A stretch of 31,336 bases of DNA. Source: an uncultured Oscillospiraceae bacterium. GTDB taxonomy: Bacteria > Bacillota > Clostridia > Oscillospirales > Acutalibacteraceae. The stretch covers positions 1-31,336 of the forward strand of contig CATWUX010000009.1 in NCBI GenBank assembly GCA_958354085.1, in the 5' to 3' direction. Below are positions 30,649-31,336 of this stretch, piece after piece. Under the pieces are notes generated by a model. The model ran no database searches, was not told where the DNA came from, and worked only from the letters and a program-made list of their open reading frames with translations. A program made the translations under genes and the position numbers. The first letter of the stretch is position 1. The number at the start of each line of letters is the position of its first letter.

Positions 30649-30909
30649 ATGAAAAAACGGATGTGGGTGATCGGAACCCTGACGGTTTGTACGGCGATGG
30701 TGATGGCGTTTGCCGGTTGCACCAGTCAAAAGGGCAATGAAGGCTCGTCTTCGGCAACCGCGAAAACGACTGCCAAGACTACGACGACAGGGGCGATGAC
30801 GACTGCGAGCACAACCGGGATGCCGACGATCGATGGGTCTATGCCCACGGGAATCGGTACGAACAGTACGCATGGCACGAACGGTACGAACGGCACGTTA
30901 ATGCCCTGA
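30649..30909 (+). CDS. Small Ser/Thr-rich lipoprotein
   Basis: An 86-residue predicted lipoprotein. The signal peptide begins MKKRMWVIG, has a hydrophobic core and ends in lipobox AFAGC (Cys about residue 24). The mature part is low-complexity: Thr, Ser, Ala and Gly runs with GTNGTNGT repeats near the C-terminus, and no domain I recognise. The frame is open from 30583 (TTG), but the ATG at 30649 has AAGGAGTG upstream and starts the signal peptide exactly. It lies 92 bp after ypeB and could be expressed with it. The function is unknown. Confidence 0.75.
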   Translation: MKKRMWVIGTLTVCTAMVMAFAGCTSQKGNEGSSSATAKTTAKTTTTGAMTTASTTGMPTIDGSMPTGIGTNSTHGTNGTNGTLMP

Positions 30910-30920
30910 TCCGCTCTCTG

Positions 30921-30956
30921 GCAAAAGACCTCCGCCGGTCGGCGGAGGTCTTTTGC
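30921..30956. terminator. Intrinsic terminator after the lipoprotein gene
   Basis: Perfect 16-base arms (30921-30936 and 30941-30956) with a 4-base loop; the right arm ends in TTTTGC and TTTTT follows shortly after. It should end transcription from ypeB and the lipoprotein. Confidence 0.88.
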
Positions 30957-30988
30957 TGTGCTTTTTAGCGGACAGATCGCAAAAAGGG

Positions 30989-31017
30989 TTTACAGAACGG
31001 CAGGCGTGCTTTATAGT
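30989..31017 (+). promoter_or_regulatory. SigA promoter of the TatD-family gene
   Basis: -35 TTTACA (30989-30994), 17-bp spacer, -10 TATAGT (31012-31017), about 50 bp before the ATG at 31070. Each box has one mismatch to consensus. Confidence 0.75.
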
Positions 31018-31069
31018 AGAAGAAGCAAAAAGCAGAGGCTTTTTCGTTTTGAAAGGATGTCTGAAACCT

Positions 31070-31336
31070 ATGAACGCGATTTTTGATTCGCATGCCCATT
31101 ATGACGACGCATCGTTCGATGAAGACCGCGACGCGCTGTTGGCGGCGCTGCCGCAGAAGAATGTGTGCGGCGTTTTATGTGCCGCGACCTGTCCGGAATC
31201 CGCGCGCCGCTGCCTGGCGCTTGCCGAAGCGTATCCGCACGTGTGGGTGTCGGTCGGACTGCATCCGAGCGAGCTGGATCAAGCGGATGCACAGACGATC
31301 GAGACGTTTCGCCGGCTGTACGCGCACCCAAAGGTG
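31070..31336 (+). CDS. TatD-family metal-dependent hydrolase / DNase (3' end outside the window)
   Basis: The first 89 residues of a TatD-like TIM-barrel hydrolase. The metal-binding FDSHAHYDD motif is at about 5-13 (usual form DSHxHL/YD), followed by GVLCAATCPESARRCLALAE and VWVSVGLHPSEL, whose GLHP is diagnostic. TatD proteins are Mg2+-dependent 3'-5' exonucleases or deacylases acting in DNA repair or quality control. The start follows GAAAGGATG by about 10 bases. The gene has its own promoter and runs off the right edge. Confidence 0.88.
   Translation, partial: MNAIFDSHAHYDDASFDEDRDALLAALPQKNVCGVLCAATCPESARRCLALAEAYPHVWVSVGLHPSELDQADAQTIETFRRLYAHPKV

Noticed and set aside
30830..30900. 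Possible CRISPR-like or tandem DNA repeat
   Set aside because: The short GGTACGAAC-type units encode GTN repeats in the lipoprotein; there are no spacers.

Overview
The window looks like chromosome from an anaerobic, endospore-forming member of the Clostridia, most likely the Oscillospiraceae/Ruminococcaceae group. The reasons are a class III (oxygen-sensitive) ribonucleotide reductase, a complete GerA-type germinant receptor operon, a YpeB germination protein, clostridial-style Feo iron uptake with two FeoA proteins and a Cys-rich FeoB partner, purine-rich Shine-Dalgarno sites, and moderately high GC codon use. The genus assignment is inference. I see no rRNA, tRNA, CRISPR array, insertion sequence or prophage gene.

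Layout. (1) 1-3285, plus strand: tail of a cupin-like protein, then ulaE, a LyxK-like kinase and an AraD-family 4-epimerase. Together these convert L-xylulose (or a related L-keto sugar) to D-xylulose-5-phosphate. (2) 3437-7311, minus strand: cobT-cobS-cobC, the late steps of cobalamin nucleotide-loop assembly, followed by a separately promoted pair made of a CysG-N-like Rossmann protein and a membrane-anchored metallophosphoesterase. (3) 7575-10598, plus: nrdD and nrdG behind a near-consensus promoter with two NrdR-box-like palindromes, separated by an intrinsic hairpin that may set the enzyme:activase ratio. (4) 10706-14075, minus: feoA-feoA-feoB-Cys-rich small protein, with four exact 16-bp GTTAG-N6-CTAAC palindromes. 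(5) 14236-17933, minus: glycolytic genes pgk, tpiA and gpmI. (6) 18397-18642, plus: a small XRE-type regulator; the 463-bp region before it holds the pgk promoter and an orphan minus-strand terminator. (7) 18694-23809: gerAA-gerAB-gerAC (minus), divergent from a DUF421-DUF4363 pair (plus), with a sigma-G-like promoter between. (8) 23921-27601, plus: an RsmF-type rRNA methyltransferase, an alanine racemase-like enzyme and a GT2-GtrA glycosyltransferase. (9) 27710-28937, minus: an SPFH-domain membrane protein and a ribbon-helix-helix regulator. (10) 29207-31336, plus: ypeB, a Thr-rich lipoprotein and the start of a TatD-family nuclease.

Most of the window is ordinary housekeeping and sporulation content. 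The parts worth a second look are mainly regulatory: the GTTAG-N6-CTAAC operators of the feo operon, the 11-bp direct repeats over the SPFH-RHH promoter, the orphan terminator with two AAGGGGAA/TTCCCCTT repeats near 18140-18260, and the promoter region between gerA and DUF421. At protein level, the CysG-N-like protein lacks the usual acidic residues, FeoB carries a roughly 110-residue extra segment, and the alanine racemase-like protein has lost several normally conserved residues. All family calls come from reading the translated sequence; no database search was run.
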